Positions 51,238 to 62,937 of a DNA stretch of 64,000 bases are shown one piece after another. This DNA is from Penicillium oxalicum. Taxonomy: Eukaryota > Ascomycota > Eurotiomycetes > Eurotiales > Aspergillaceae. Positions within the stretch are counted from its first letter, which is position 1. Each line of letters opens with the position of its first letter. Under the pieces are notes generated by a model. The model was not told the origin of the DNA. It saw nothing but the letters and a program-made list of their open reading frames with translations, and did not search any database. The DNA lies in NCBI RefSeq assembly GCF_001723175.1, contig NC_064650.1, forward strand, positions 1,426,001 to 1,490,000. Reading direction: 5' to 3'. A program made the translations under genes and the position numbers.

Positions 51238-52902
51238 TCAAAGACGAGAGCGTGCGGGAATCTTCTCCCAGGCTTCATCGAAACCTGTGGAGCGGATCCA
51301 CATCGCGCCATCCTCTTCCCCAACAGTGGAGTCGATAGCTGGTTGAGCGGGAGCCGTTAGCACGAGCATGGACACAGTAACAACGAGGACACGAGAGACA
51401 GGAAGGCAGAGAAGTGAAAAAGGACAAAAAACAAAAAGCAACCCTATGCAAACTCACCCATGTTGGCAATTTGGAGCCACATCTTGCCTGAAACCGGCAT
51501 AGATTCTTGCCGTTTGCCGTCAAAGGGCTTGCATACCTGCTCCCCGTGCGCAACTGCGCGGACAAATTTGACCAAATGGCCGTCATCTGCCGGGTGTGAT
51601 GCGGCGCTGGCAAAGACGGCAGACCAATCCTTGGTGATCGGATGGTTCACAATGTCCTCCTTTCTCAACTCAGGACATCCACGCGAAACATACATCAGGA
51701 GGTCGAGGCGGCCCTTCCACTCTAGCAGACGCAGCCGGGTCTGCTGGTTCAGACTGGGTCGATGGACGAGACTCGAGAAGAAAATAGCCGAGTTGACACA
51801 GTGGATGAAAAAGAAGTCCAACTTGACCATTTTGTTTGGCCGCTGGGCGGCACTCGTATAATACACTGGATCGAGTTAGGTTTCAAGCATTGCCAAAATG
51901 CGACACGTTGCAAGTCGCCGTAGACTGTGGGCCACTTACCAAAAGCGTTGATCATCTCGGCCAGTTTCTCGTCCACCTGGTCTTCTGAAACCGTGTATTG
52001 CGAGGCGACGTGCAACATCTCTTGGGATGCTCGTCGAAGCACACCGTCTGTGATTTTGTTCTTGTCGCCGAATTGGGCTGAAGTAGCCAAGGCTTCGTTT
52101 TCGAGAATTTCATTCAAAAGCTGTATGAGGCTCTTGCTGCTTGCTTTTCCCACTGCGCCTGCTTTCTTCTCGGCGGAGAGGAAGAAGTCATAGCCAAGCT
52201 TGTCGTCATGAACAGCGGCCTGGGCAAGCGCCTCGGCCACGATAGCAGGCTGATTGAACTCGAGCCCAAATCCGAGATGGATCAATGGATGAACCAGGCC
52301 TGTGAGGAGCAAGATGATCGTCAGAACAATTCTTTCGCAGGATTCAATAAGAGAATCAATCATGGTGGAACGAATGACAAACCTCCCCACAGTCGACACA
52401 ACAGGTTCTCTGCCTGCCCGTTCTCGGCGAACAAATACTCATTCAAGATTGCATCCACGCCCTTGTCGTCAATCTGTTTTTGAAAGAAAGACAGGAAATT
52501 TGGGTAGTTTTTCTCCTGTCCAAAGTATTCCCTCAGATTGCCCGTCTGGTGCATCTTGCCCACCAACTCATCGTCGGTGGGTAAGACCGGCCGCTGATAT
52601 GATTGATTCCTTCCGAATGCTGCGCGGATATCGTCGGCCGAACCGCCGACAGCATAGATACTCAGTAGCGAATGGGGGATGTGATCTGACGCTGCGGTCA
52701 ATACTGAATTCACAAGACAAGCTTAAAAGGATGGGAAATTGTACTGACTATGAAAGCCTTGATCATTGAAGAAGACATGGTGTTTCTCCATATCTGCCTG
52801 CAAAGCCTCACTCGCCGCGCGGGCTGTCTCCTCCTTTGCCCCATGGCTGAAGACTCCCACGTCGGAGCTTGCGGAAAGATGGACCTTGTGCGCGGTTGCC
52901 AT
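51238..52902 (-). CDS. Questin-oxidase / AflY (HypA)-like protein (DUF4243)
   Basis: Five exons, 52749-52902, 52383-52703, 51940-52299, 51458-51865 and 51238-51338, give 447 residues with all phases consistent. The start is MATAHKVHLSASSDVGVFSH. Family-typical segments are NYPNFLSFFQKQI, GLVHPLIHLGFGLEFNQPAI (formed across intron 2), QEMLHVASQY, MVKLDFFFIHCVNSAIFF, and near the C-terminus DGAMWIRSTGFDEAWEKI. The family includes AflY of aflatoxin biosynthesis and questin oxidases that open anthraquinone rings in Baeyer-Villiger-like steps. Here no polyketide synthase or other pathway gene is adjacent, so it is probably one of the family's many members outside clusters. Function is inferred from the family only. 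Intron 1 is short (45 bp) and intron 4 long (119 bp). Confidence 0.85.
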
Positions 52903-54626
52903 TGTTGATACAGTCCTATATTGCCTGCGGGATTGTTCAGGGACCAGATGGAAGGAATGAGGCAACCTCTGAAATGGGCAGCTGAGTGAACTAATCGAGT
53001 GATGTCGTGAATTCGTCACGCGAAGGTGAGTGGAGCAGAGCTGTCGCGGAAGCTGTCCGCCAACTGGCAAGCGACCGAGTATTAAACGTTGATTGATGCG
53101 GGGAGATGTCTGGGTCATTCGGGGGATCATGTTGGATTTTAAATGCCTTTTGTCTTGTCATCATGAACCACAGGATTTGCGTGTGACATGCTTGGAAGTC
53201 GTATTTCCAACCATTTGGGTCTGGACCACAGTAACGACCAGATCTCCGACTTGTTTAAGTATGGCCACTAGCCAGATGGACCCTAGTAAGACAAACTTGT
53301 GACTGTGTAGTGACTAGTCCAGTGACTGCCATGATTACTACGACCCAGCCATTCCGACTGATACGCACCCAGACGTGTATCCCGTGATTCATTAGCTCAT
53401 GACAAAAGAAGCTACCCTAAAATAATAAAAAAATGCCCTGCCAATCAAACCATCCGGAAACACAATTGATTGTTCATCGGCAACGAACGCGAGAGAGAAT
53501 CTTGGGGGAAAAAAGGCGGAGACATCGATACGAAGACGTCATGTTTGGTTTGTACTACCAAACACTGCGGGGTGGACCTTGGAAGCAGTTGATGCGGCAA
53601 TCCTAGCGGAGCGCATGACAATTTGGAAGACAATTTCTCTCGGCATGTCTTCAGATGGTGACGGGAATGTCTTTTAACGCGCCAGCATTTCCGCATGGTA
53701 TACCTGGGAGAGATCACTTGTGGTAGTCGCTAGGTCCTCTCGCCCAATGACAAGGTGGACAATCAAAAGCAAAACGACATCTCACGCGTGAAGCCCCCAT
53801 CTTGAATCGCAAACGACACAATCCATGGTTTGTCTCCCTGGAAGCTCGAGAAATCTGACAGTGAGGCATCTGGGCCTGGCTTGCTGACAGATCGCGGTTG
53901 AGGCCCACTGCTGGGGCCAGCCCTGCCGAGTGGCCAGATTCTGACAAAGCGAGTGGAGACGGTATACCGGCATTCACATGGAATGTCCATCCTTGAGGTG
54001 CATCAAACGCATGCAAGCTCGTGGTGAATTTGGCTGCACGACTTGGGGGGAGGGGGGGGCCCAAGATCTGTCAGCTCGGTGGTTCGGGCGAAGAAGCGCG
54101 CGAGAGCCGCACTTCAAGGCAAAGTCCCTCGAATGCTACCTAGTATTGGTCCTGATTTGAACATTGAGGAGTGAGCTACTCTAAGCTAGTTTCAATTTGT
54201 ACGACGTTGAATTTTTCGAATGAGGCCCAGATGGAATGAGCTTGGTTATAGTACCTGGCATCACGGGGACCAATACGTGGAGGAGATACACTGGCAGACC
54301 CGCATTCAATCCTATCCCTAATCAGTGGGATCGGCATGTCTTCGACCTCGTACCCCAAAGAAAGCTTCCTAACAAGGCAGATGATAATTACATTTGAAGA
54401 TGCACGGTCTGAAAGGGCGGGAACATACAAGGCCATGCTCTTGCTGGAAGAATGAGACGATGGTACCAGCGCGTGAGTCGCTTGCTACTCACCCGTACAT
54501 GAAACCTCGCCCGACAACTTTGTTGGAGCAATGTCTCTCCCTCGAAAACAGATATAAAATCCAAGCCCTCGATAGTCCCGAAATAAGAGTTTCTTGTTTT
54601 GTGGCCCTGTGCGGGCGGACGCAAAA
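52903..54626. other. Intergenic region between questin-oxidase-like gene and XPB
   Basis: About 1.7 kb. It contains the promoter of the questin-oxidase-like gene and the 3' region of XPB. An AT-rich patch lies at 53410-53435 and a G-run at 54042-54060. Short frames on both strands have no family resemblance. Confidence 0.5.
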
Positions 54627-57224
54627 CTATTTCAACGCAGCATCGCGCTCTTTCTTGCGGCGTTGACGATCCCGCTCCATCTTCCGGAACAAAGGATGCT
54701 GGGCCGCCTTCTCCTTCAACTGCTTGTTCTTACTCTTGTTGTATTCAATGTACGCCATGTCATCACCGCCAGCCAGACCGCTGAGAGTGGCGGCACTGCG
54801 TTTCGCCTTGGCCTTCTTCGCAGCAGCCGCGCTGCGCCCACCACTGCGCATGGAGAACAGGTCATCCGTGACTTGCTCAACATCTGCAGACGCCTCGTTC
54901 TGCAGCATCACTTCGGTGAGCAGCTCGCGGCGTTCTGACGGCGTGGCGTAGTGTAGACCCTCGTAGTCGTCGATACCTTGCAGATGGGTAATCACCTTGA
55001 AGGCGTATCCCTGATCGACCAAGAAGGCTTGTCGTTTGGACGAGTAAGTCATCTCACTGGTGTCCTTGGAGACCAGCGAGTAAAAGAATGCATTGAATCC
55101 TTCGTCATTACGGCGCTTGGCTCGAAGAATGCGTCCCAAACGCTGAGCTTCCTGACGTCGGGAACCGTAATGAGAGGAGATCTGGATGAGACATGTCGCC
55201 TCGGGCAAGTCAAGCGACGTGTCGCCAATCTTCGACAGGAAGATGGTGTTGACTTGTTCATTGTGCTGGAAATTCTCCAGAATTCGCAAACGCTCATTCT
55301 GACCGGTTCCGCCGTAAATGAAAGCCTTGTTCAACTTGCGCGCGTACTTCTCCAAGGCGTAGACGTTATCCGAGAACACGATGATCTTGTCACCTCGCTT
55401 CTCATGGAAGTCGATCAGATACTGACAGGCCTGGAACTTGCGGGGATTCATAATGTAGAGTAGCGCTTGTTTTCGCGAGCTGGCTCGCAGATACTCCGAG
55501 TAGAATTCCGTCGTCATGGGGCACCACACCTCAGCGCACTGAACCTTAGCAATGTGGCCCTGTGCAGCGAGTTCCATCCAGTTCGCTTCATACAGTTTAG
55601 GCCCGATCAAGAAATTCAGGTCCTTGATCTTATCGTCTTCGCGGAGCAGAGTGGCCGTAAGACCGAGCTTGGTTTGCGCAGCAATCGCAGATGTCACTTT
55701 TCGGAACATAGAAGCCGGCACGACGTGCACCTCGTCGAGAATCATCATCCCCCATTCGCGGCCTTGAAGCCAATTCATCATTTTCTCGGCATCGTAAGAC
55801 CGGGTTCGAGTCTGTGACACCATGGAATATGTCGACACAATGATACCCGTCGATCGTTTAAATTTCTCTTTGTGGTCAGACGTGAAGATGGCAATATCGC
55901 CGGGATCAATAGTAGTCCACCGCAGGAATTCGTTGCGCCACTGAACGACAGACATCGAACTGGTGCACAGCACGATCGTTCCCTTCTTGATGGTGGCCGC
56001 CGCCGTAATACCCACGAGGGTCTTACCGGCACCGCAGGGAAGAACGATGATACCGCTCTTGGCTCGCCCGTTACCAAACATTTTACTAAGACTCATTTCC
56101 TGATATGGACGAATTCGCGCCGTGGGCTTCAAATCCATGTCCAGGTTAGGGTTGATGGTGTCACCTTGGAAGTCGTACTCCTCCAAGGCCGGACAGCCAA
56201 TAGCCTGACAACGGGCTTTGACCACCTCGACACCCTCGGGCGGAATCTCGAAACTGTATGTAAGAGCCTCTGCTGGCTCGTCTCCGATGTCATCGATGCC
56301 GTAATTTTGCCTGTCGCCTTCAGCCTCTGTTTGGCCCGCACCAGATGATTTTGTCTGCCCAGCAGTTTCTCTCACGCCGGCTGCGTCTTTTGTTCCCGGG
56401 ATGACAAGGGCACCCATCTTGGGTGCCGCTCGTTCAATGATTCCTTCCTCGTTCGAGATTCTCTGCGGGCCAATGACCTCGTCCTTCAAAAGCATCTGCA
56501 GCATCTCTGGCTCGACCGTTTCCACATAGTACCTATTATGGTACAACACCATCTTGATTTTGCCATATGATTTGGTGAATTCGGTGATGAACTGCGAAAT
56601 ACTTTCGGGCAGCGGAGTCTTGGACAGACGGTCCAGGAACTCGACAATGTCCTCTGGCTTCAGACCAACCGATACCGCGGCGTAAAGACTGTGGCCGGTG
56701 AGACGATACTCATGAAGGTGGGTGGGACGTGAAAGCGGTTCGGCAATAGTAGTCAAGAAGTCTTGGGCTTGTGGCGCGAGCGGCGAGAAACTCTCCAGCG
56801 TGATCGTGCCTTTCACCGGCTCGATCCACAGCGGTCGATTGTAATGGTCGCGCTTGAGAGGGAGATACGACAGATCCTTGTAGCCAAATCGAGGGTCGGT
56901 TTTTTGAGATTGCGTGCGCTTGCTGAAAGACTCCAGCGAGAATTTGTTCACAACATCTTCTCTCCCACTAGGCTTAGCAAGCAAGTTTTTGGAACGTGCG
57001 GGGAGCGCTTCACTCTACCTTTCAGGTTGTCCTCCACTGGCCCGTCATCCGGATCTGAGTATTCATCACTGCTAGAGATTTCTGTGACATCTGGGACAGG
57101 TGTAGCTCGCTTAGAATCGCTTGTAGGTCGACCGACTGTAAAAGTGGCGTCAGCCTATGTCGTCGTCCAGGAGCCGACAAGAGCGTAGTGACTTACCATC
57201 AGCGGCTTTGCGCTTGGGGGGCAT
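54627..57224 (-). CDS. ssl2: TFIIH DNA translocase/helicase XPB (Ssl2/Rad25)
   Basis: Three exons, 57197-57224, 57014-57135 and 54627-56972, give 831 residues. The first exon encodes MPPKRKAAD, the second an acidic Ser-rich segment ending DNLKGR. The second intron is only 41 bp (GTGAAG...CTAAG); it is the one solution found that keeps the frame into [19 protein letters not shown]. Then follow the N-terminal domain ([19 protein letters not shown]), the damage-recognition region, and the superfamily 2 core: motif [10 protein letters not shown], motif II DEVH, motif III GLTATL, RED motif LREDD, motif [13 protein letters not shown] is the ATPase that opens promoters in RNA polymerase II initiation and DNA in nucleotide excision repair. 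The C-terminus ([17 protein letters not shown], then the Lys/Arg-rich end) is typical. The short second intron is the least sure part. Confidence 0.95.
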
Positions 57225-57708
57225 ATTATCGATTTTTGAAACCAAGGGCGACACAAGCGAAGGAAGACGAAGTAGCGAAAGAAGGCTCAGTGGAAGCCGT
57301 ACGAGACGAGAACCGCCTCAAGCCCGAAGTTTTCAGGACTGCATGCCACGACGGAAGCGCCGCGGAGAACAAGCGGCGAGGGTGGCGTACGCGCTTGGGA
57401 AGCTTCGCTGCTCCAGCACAGAAGCAGATGAGAGTGAGCGGAAAGCGGCTTGCCCAGAACTGTCGTTGGACGTGAGAATTAAGTGTGCCTCCGTGATTTA
57501 TACGCCGAGTTGAAGAGATTAGTTTGGAGATGTCGGTCCTGGGAAGTGATCCGTTATCTTGAGGCTCGAAGAGTACGACATTATCCTTGCCTGAGGCAGC
57601 AAGGCTCTAGCCGCGGAGCTAGCTCTAATCTCAACTGACGTATGGGAAGATCATGCCATATTTCTTTTCCCCGACACATTTGATTCAGATCGGTCGCATC
57701 ACGCCGCT
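57225..57708. promoter_or_regulatory. Divergent promoter region (XPB / small membrane protein)
   Basis: 484 bp between two divergent start codons. No other gene fits. Confidence 0.5.
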
Positions 57709-58377
57709 ATGAATACTGTAAGCGGTCCTTTTTCCTCTGATGCACTCGAAATCTCAAGCTAACCGAAGGTCCATTTATTAGATCCGATCAACCTGGTAAG
57801 TGTACAATTGGTTACACGTCTAGATATTGCCGGCATGGGTTGATTCCGTGGACATGGAGCTGATGAATGGACCCTTGTTCGACTCATATAGGATTGGCTG
57901 GGGCGCCCTTTGCATCGGTTGGTTTTCCTCTCCCCTGAACGATGCAGTTGTCAATGCAACTCTGCCTGCATGCTCGGCAACTCAAGATCGGGATAAAATT
58001 GACCTTTTTCCTGCCTTCTAGCTGGTGGCGGAGCCTACTACTTTGCCAAGCAGTCAATCAATGCCGACCGCCAGGCTCGATTTGAAGCCGAGGTCTCCCG
58101 GAAGGCTCAGATGAGGGCGATGGAAACAGAGCACAAGCGACAGGCCGGCATGACCACGACTCCGCAATACCCATCCGATGATCCGAGCTTGAAGCGCGCC
58201 AACATGACCCGGTATCAACATGCCGCTGACGACGTTGCGTCGCCGAGTGCCGAAGCCTCGCATGACCCGGCAGCGACCCGGCATGAGCCCATGGATGAAG
58301 CGGAACGTGTGCTGGAGAAGGGAAAGTACGAGACCGTTGAACCGTATCGACCACCGAGAGGCAACCGCTTCAGCTAA
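57709..58377 (+). CDS. Small single-span membrane protein (DUF4748-like)
   Basis: Four exons, 57709-57717, 57782-57795, 57892-57917 and 58022-58377, give 134 residues. The first three exons are only 9, 14 and 26 nt, but together they form MNTIRSTWIGWGALCIAGGG, which joins AYYFAKQSINADRQARFEAE. The hydrophobic stretch (about residues 8-25) is a single membrane span near the N-terminus, followed by a charged helix and a polar tail ending YRPPRGNRF. This matches a family of small fungal proteins of unknown function with an N-terminal GGAYYFAK-type anchor, perhaps mitochondrial. Without the small exons the frame has no ATG near the conserved part. Donor 3 (GTTGGT) is not a strong consensus. Function unknown. 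Confidence 0.65.
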
Positions 58378-61110
58378 AGGCTGAAGTCAGAATGCTACCG
58401 TGCTTTCAGATCTGTACATGAAAAAAAAGTGTTGGGTCAGAAGAAACTCTGACCTGTCAGGGATGAGGCTCTACAAGTTGAATGGGTCTTATCTTGGGTA
58501 CACCAGATTCTCGCAAGATGGGTCTTCGTGTTTACCAGACTGTCATTTGATTTGTATGGTGATGTAGGAATAATGCAAGCTCCTGTTTCATTTTCTCAAC
58601 CACGGAAACTCTTGAAGCCCTTTAAACTAACCAAGTCCTGCGTTCGTGGACAAATTGGCCACAAAGTAGAACAGATAAGAATCTACCCTAGTGGATGGGA
58701 ATTATTGGAAGGAGTGAAAGGATAAAGTCATAGTTCAATCAGCAAAAGATATCCCGACCAGCCATGTCGTTGGCGAATCCCATCCGTAACGCCTTTCAGT
58801 AAAAATGCAAAGGATCATCACGCCTCAATCCGCGTGCCAGCACTGAGTGCCGAGGGCCATGATCATATGAAGCCACCGCGACTCATGAAACGCCGTCTCA
58901 ACTTGTCGCGCTGATGCTCGAAACAACATCGATGCTAACGAGCGTGGAAGCACAAGGGTGGGTGGGGTCTACGGAGTTTTGGTCAGTCTCTATGCGTGCA
59001 TAAGTACATGAGTAAGAGTATAAATCGGCTCGTTGGCGTGTTGATTTCAGACTCGGCAAGCTGCACAGCCGCCGAGCATTCACGCAGTGAGGTCAAAAGG
59101 AAAATGAGGGCTGACAGGGATGGGAGACATACTTGGTCTTCTCAGAAGAGTTGCCGTTTCGCTGTCTGGAGCTTTCAAGAGCAGGCGGCACAAAAGGAAG
59201 TACGACGCCAGAAACGATGCACGACATGGCCACTGCGCGAGCTGCACGAGTATCAGGCTGTGGTCGGTGGGCGGAGAAGCGTCGAATCAATGGGCGCGTG
59301 ATCTGAGCAGCCATCACAAATGCCATAGTGACTGATGATAGGCAGGTAATTCGTTTGAAAGTGAGTCAAAGGATGTTGAAGGTAGAAAGTGTGTTGGAGT
59401 GATTGGAGCCAAGGCTTAGGGCGAAATCAACATCAAAAAGGGCAGGTAGTGTGTTTGAGACTGAACTTCCAAGGCGGGGTTGGTTGGCCTTATTGACAGC
59501 GTTGAAGAAACGAGGAGGTCTACACACAGGTGATCTGTTTCAGGGCATAACAATCTGCCCTTTACAAGAAGGGAATATGGTTTATTTATGACTGTCGGAT
59601 GGTCGACCGCTGAGCAAGTCAGACCATCCCAAGGCACGAGCGATCCGTGTGGGGGAGACCTTGAGACTCCACAATTCCGTGCACCACTCGGTACCTTGGA
59701 CGATCCGGCTGGGTACCCTGTTGCACTGTCCAAGCAGGTACTGGTACTTCATCTGACGATGAATCTCTATGGATATGCACGCCAGGCACTCTGAGACACT
59801 AGAAGGATACTGCCCATAGCCCGTATGGTACTGTACTATATTGATCAGCTGTGTACTGAGGAAACGAATCATGTCACTTGCATATCACATGGCTGCGGGG
59901 CCAAATGAGCTGATGCACAATGGCCTAATCGATGGCCTGACCATTGCGACATTTAAATATCTCAAAATCCAGTCTAGGCTTGTGTTCCTACTCTTGGGAA
60001 CTCCTATCACAGGAGTCGATCTCATTAGAGGAAAATCCGCACCGCCTCAACATAAGAATCGCTTTCTATACAACAACAGCGCAACCGGGACTCAGGCAAT
60101 GGCTGTACCCCGTAGAATAGAAATCCGGCGAGTAGGTAGATACCTGCCAATCCAGTCAATTACAGCCCAGGGCTGACGTACCAGCACCGGCCGAAAGAGT
60201 GGGGCAGGATTCTGTTCCCCCCACTACCCGAAGTGGACGAGAGAACTGCAGTTTGCTTTGGCGGTGCACTTTGAGCATGTTCACTGCTATGCGACCTAGT
60301 AAAGCACTGGCGATATTAGAAAATAACAGCATGAATAAAAGCACATTTAAGATGTAAGCCACTGTTCTACGATGCTTCGCATTTGTGTGGATCTCTTGGG
60401 TTACGCCACAGAAAAACAATCTCGAATCAGAGCCTGTGCATTGCTAATTGCGCACTGCCTAGTGCCCAGTAGATAGATGTAGGCGCAGCGAAGATGACCA
60501 TGTGCTCCTATTAGTCAACTTGTGCCGGTCTACTAACACTAGGCTCCCTCTCATAGGCTACTACATCAGTCCAGACTGCATGACCTCACGTGGTCCCGGA
60601 TCAATGTCTTGACATGATTGATTTTTTTTTCTTTACTGTATTCACATTACTACTCCAGACTCACTCACGGCACATATGTATATCTACATGATTGAAGACT
60701 CGTGCTGTAGCCCAGCACGGGGTCCGCGGGGTTGGCCCTTGTGACTCGAACAGAAATTTAGCATCGGAGGTGTACAGGCTTGCGTTTCAGCTCAGCACGG
60801 GGTCCGTGGGGTCGCTATCCGCGTATATACGTGTTGTGAGTGAATACGCCTTGTATTTGCTGCCACCCAGGAACAAGGCAACGGCAGGACGGCAGTGGCA
60901 GTACTTTGACACATGGTGAGGTCTTCGCATATAGATCCTTGGCTGATTGGTCGGCTTGGATTTGAGATAATGGTAGTTCAATAGTCTGATCGCAAACAAT
61001 AGGACATCCGAGAGGCTTTGAAGCAAATACCAACTGACCATCACCTCACATTGATATGAAGTCTTTAGATAGTTTCGTCCCTTTCTTCTGCATGAGTCGT
61101 ATTCTGAGGC
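58378..61110. other. Gene-poor stretch
   Basis: About 2.7 kb with no supported gene on either strand. It contains the imperfect 20-bp direct repeat pair at 60713 and 60793. Short open frames have no family features. It may hold decayed or lineage-specific sequence. Confidence 0.5.
60713..60812. repeat. Two 20-bp direct repeats spaced 80 bp apart
   Basis: cagcacggggtccgcggggt at 60713-60732 recurs at 60793-60812 with a single C-to-T difference (ccgtgggg). The intervening 60 bp are not repeated. Could be paired protein-binding sites or the remains of a tandem duplication. Confidence 0.7.
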
Positions 61111-61866
61111 TTAACCTCGTAGCCCGCAAAGGGACAGAATCACAAGGTCCGAACCAGCCTCTGCGTTGACATCGCCACAGTATGCGAGGTACCCATTCCC
61201 AATCTTAGCTCCAGTCACAGCAGCCTGCGAAGCATCCACTGGCTCAGCACTGAGAACATGAGATTGGGTGGTGGCACCGCTGACTGGAACGAAAATTCTC
61301 TCACGAGGTCGAGCATTTCGAACATGCAGTACCTTCATGCTGTATGGTGGAGGAAAAGAAGAGTGGGAAACCCCCCTGGGTAACACGCAGGACCGCTGAA
61401 GCTGGAAGTCGGTGCGGTGGTAAGCTCCCCGTTTCCAAGGAAGATCGAACCCAGACGAGAAGAAGTTGTCGAAAGCACTCTGGGTGACACAGCTTGGGAA
61501 ATGCAGGCCCACCACGGCGATTCCGCCATTCTGAACATACGACCGCAGCTTTTCCAAGACTTCATGATTGTCACGTTTGATCAATCCCTCATCCGTGGCT
61601 ATGATAGCGTGGGGTGTGTTTTATGCCAAGTGTCGAATTGCCGCATCTGCCGTCTTGACTCGACTCACAGTGGCGGAAGCAGCCAGCTGATCAATGAGCG
61701 CCTTGTGTTGCTCATCGAAGAATGCAAGTTTCCGACTGCCTGTGTTGATGTTACTTCTGTACATCCATATCGGCAGGTGGCTTGACTTTATCGCCCATGT
61801 AAGCAATTGCGTGAAATAGCAAAGCACAATGCACTTAACCTTGATTACCTGGTCTTCGGTATGCAT
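61111..61866 (-). pseudogene. Probable pseudogene of a fungal protein family of unknown function
   Basis: One minus-strand frame is homologous-looking throughout but is interrupted by TAA at 61621-61623. The upstream part contains KLAFFDEQHKALIDQLAA. The downstream part contains PHAIIATDEGLIKRDNHEVL, YVQNGGIAVVGLHFPSCV and FDLPWKRGAYHRTDF, and ends GSDLVILSLCGLRG. These resemble a family of fungal proteins with a glutamine-amidotransferase-like region (ThuA-like by general look), often fused to other domains. A single C-to-T change of CAA to TAA explains the stop. The N-terminal end is uncertain: the ATG at 61864-61866 may precede an intron beginning GTAATC. The flanking 2.7 kb is empty, in keeping with decay. 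Not certain that the family name is right. Confidence 0.45.
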
Positions 61867-62172
61867 CGAAGTTGCAGATGTATTTGAGTAATGCAGTGAG
61901 ATGAGTAAAGAAAGTGGCAGATTTCATTAGGATACTCCAGGTACAGGGAGGTGGATCTAATTCACTCCAATACCTCCAAAGATTTGGCACCAAGGCGACG
62001 AGTCCGAATTGATTAACAGATCCTGCTTTTTATCACCACGTCCTTCCAACTGATTGTGAGGACAGGACCAACGGAGCCTGCCATTGACATTCCCTCCAGC
62101 CTTCACGATCAATGCAAAATCACTCTTTGTCACACAATTCTCATTGCACCAACATTCTCTTTCCCCTCCCGC
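61867..62172. other. Spacer between pseudogene and xylanase
   Basis: About 300 bp; 3' region of the xylanase gene. Nothing recognised. Confidence 0.45.
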
Positions 62173-62937
62173 TTAGTGGCGGACGGTGAAGTCAAGGTAA
62201 CCTTCACCCTTGAAGCCCTCGAGAGTGATCATCTGGAAAACGGGGTTACCGGGTCTCAAGCCAAGCTTCTTCCAACCGTTGAAGTGGTTGGCCACGTTGA
62301 CGGTGCCAGTGGTGCGGTGCTCGCGACGGACGGACCAGTACTGCTTGAAGCTGGTGGCGCCGTAGATCTCCGGAACGTTGTTGTAGTCCAAGCTGTAGAC
62401 GTCGTAGACACCGCCGTCGCTGTAGACCTGACCGAGGATGTGTCCATTGCCAGGAGTACCAGAACCGTGAGAGTCAACAATGTACCACTCGGTCACGGGG
62501 TCACGGGTCCATCCGTAGATGGCAAGAGTCCAGTCACCAGAAGCCTTGAAGTAACCGTCCCAGGAGATGGTGCTATGAAGAGTCAGCTTGAATGGGTTCA
62601 GGTCAAGAGGGAGCAATAAAGCACGGAAAAGAGTAAAAACTCACCGAGGAGCACCGCCACGGAAACCCTTTCCACCAAGGAACTCCTTGTTGGGAGTGTT
62701 CCAGCCCAGCTCGAAACGACCGCTATCAGAGTACTCGGTGTAGCCAACGGAGGCTTTGTTGTCGTTGTAGAGCGAGTAGTAGAAGCCAGCGCCGTCGACA
62801 CCGTCCTTGCTGTCGTGGAGGACGGTCGAGGCACGCTTGTCAAGCACAGACTCGGTGACGTTGACAGGGGAGGACATGGCCGGGGCCGCGAGGCCCATGA
62901 GGACGGGCAGGACAGAGAGGTAGTTGGTGAAGAGCAT
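62173..62937 (-). CDS. Secreted endo-1,4-beta-xylanase, GH11
   Basis: Two exons, 62645-62937 and 62173-62572, with a 72-bp intron, give 230 residues. The N-terminus MLFTNYLSVLPVLMGLAAPA is a signal peptide; a short propeptide ends in a Kex2-type site (LDKR). The mature domain has the GH11 beta-jelly-roll pattern: GFYYSLYNDN, GRFELGWNTPN, TISWDGYFKASGDWTLAIYG, EWYIVDSHGS (Glu nucleophile), YWSVRREHRTTGTVNVANHF, and ITLEGFKGEGYLDFTV (acid/base Glu). It hydrolyses beta-1,4-xylan of plant cell walls outside the cell. Length is typical for the family. There is no carbohydrate-binding module. The ATG at 62935-62937 was chosen because upstream in-frame sequence is not signal-like. Confidence 0.94.

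Noticed and set aside
53714..54440. Short frames between the questin-oxidase-like gene and XPB
   Set aside because: No ATG-started frame with a domain or splice structure.
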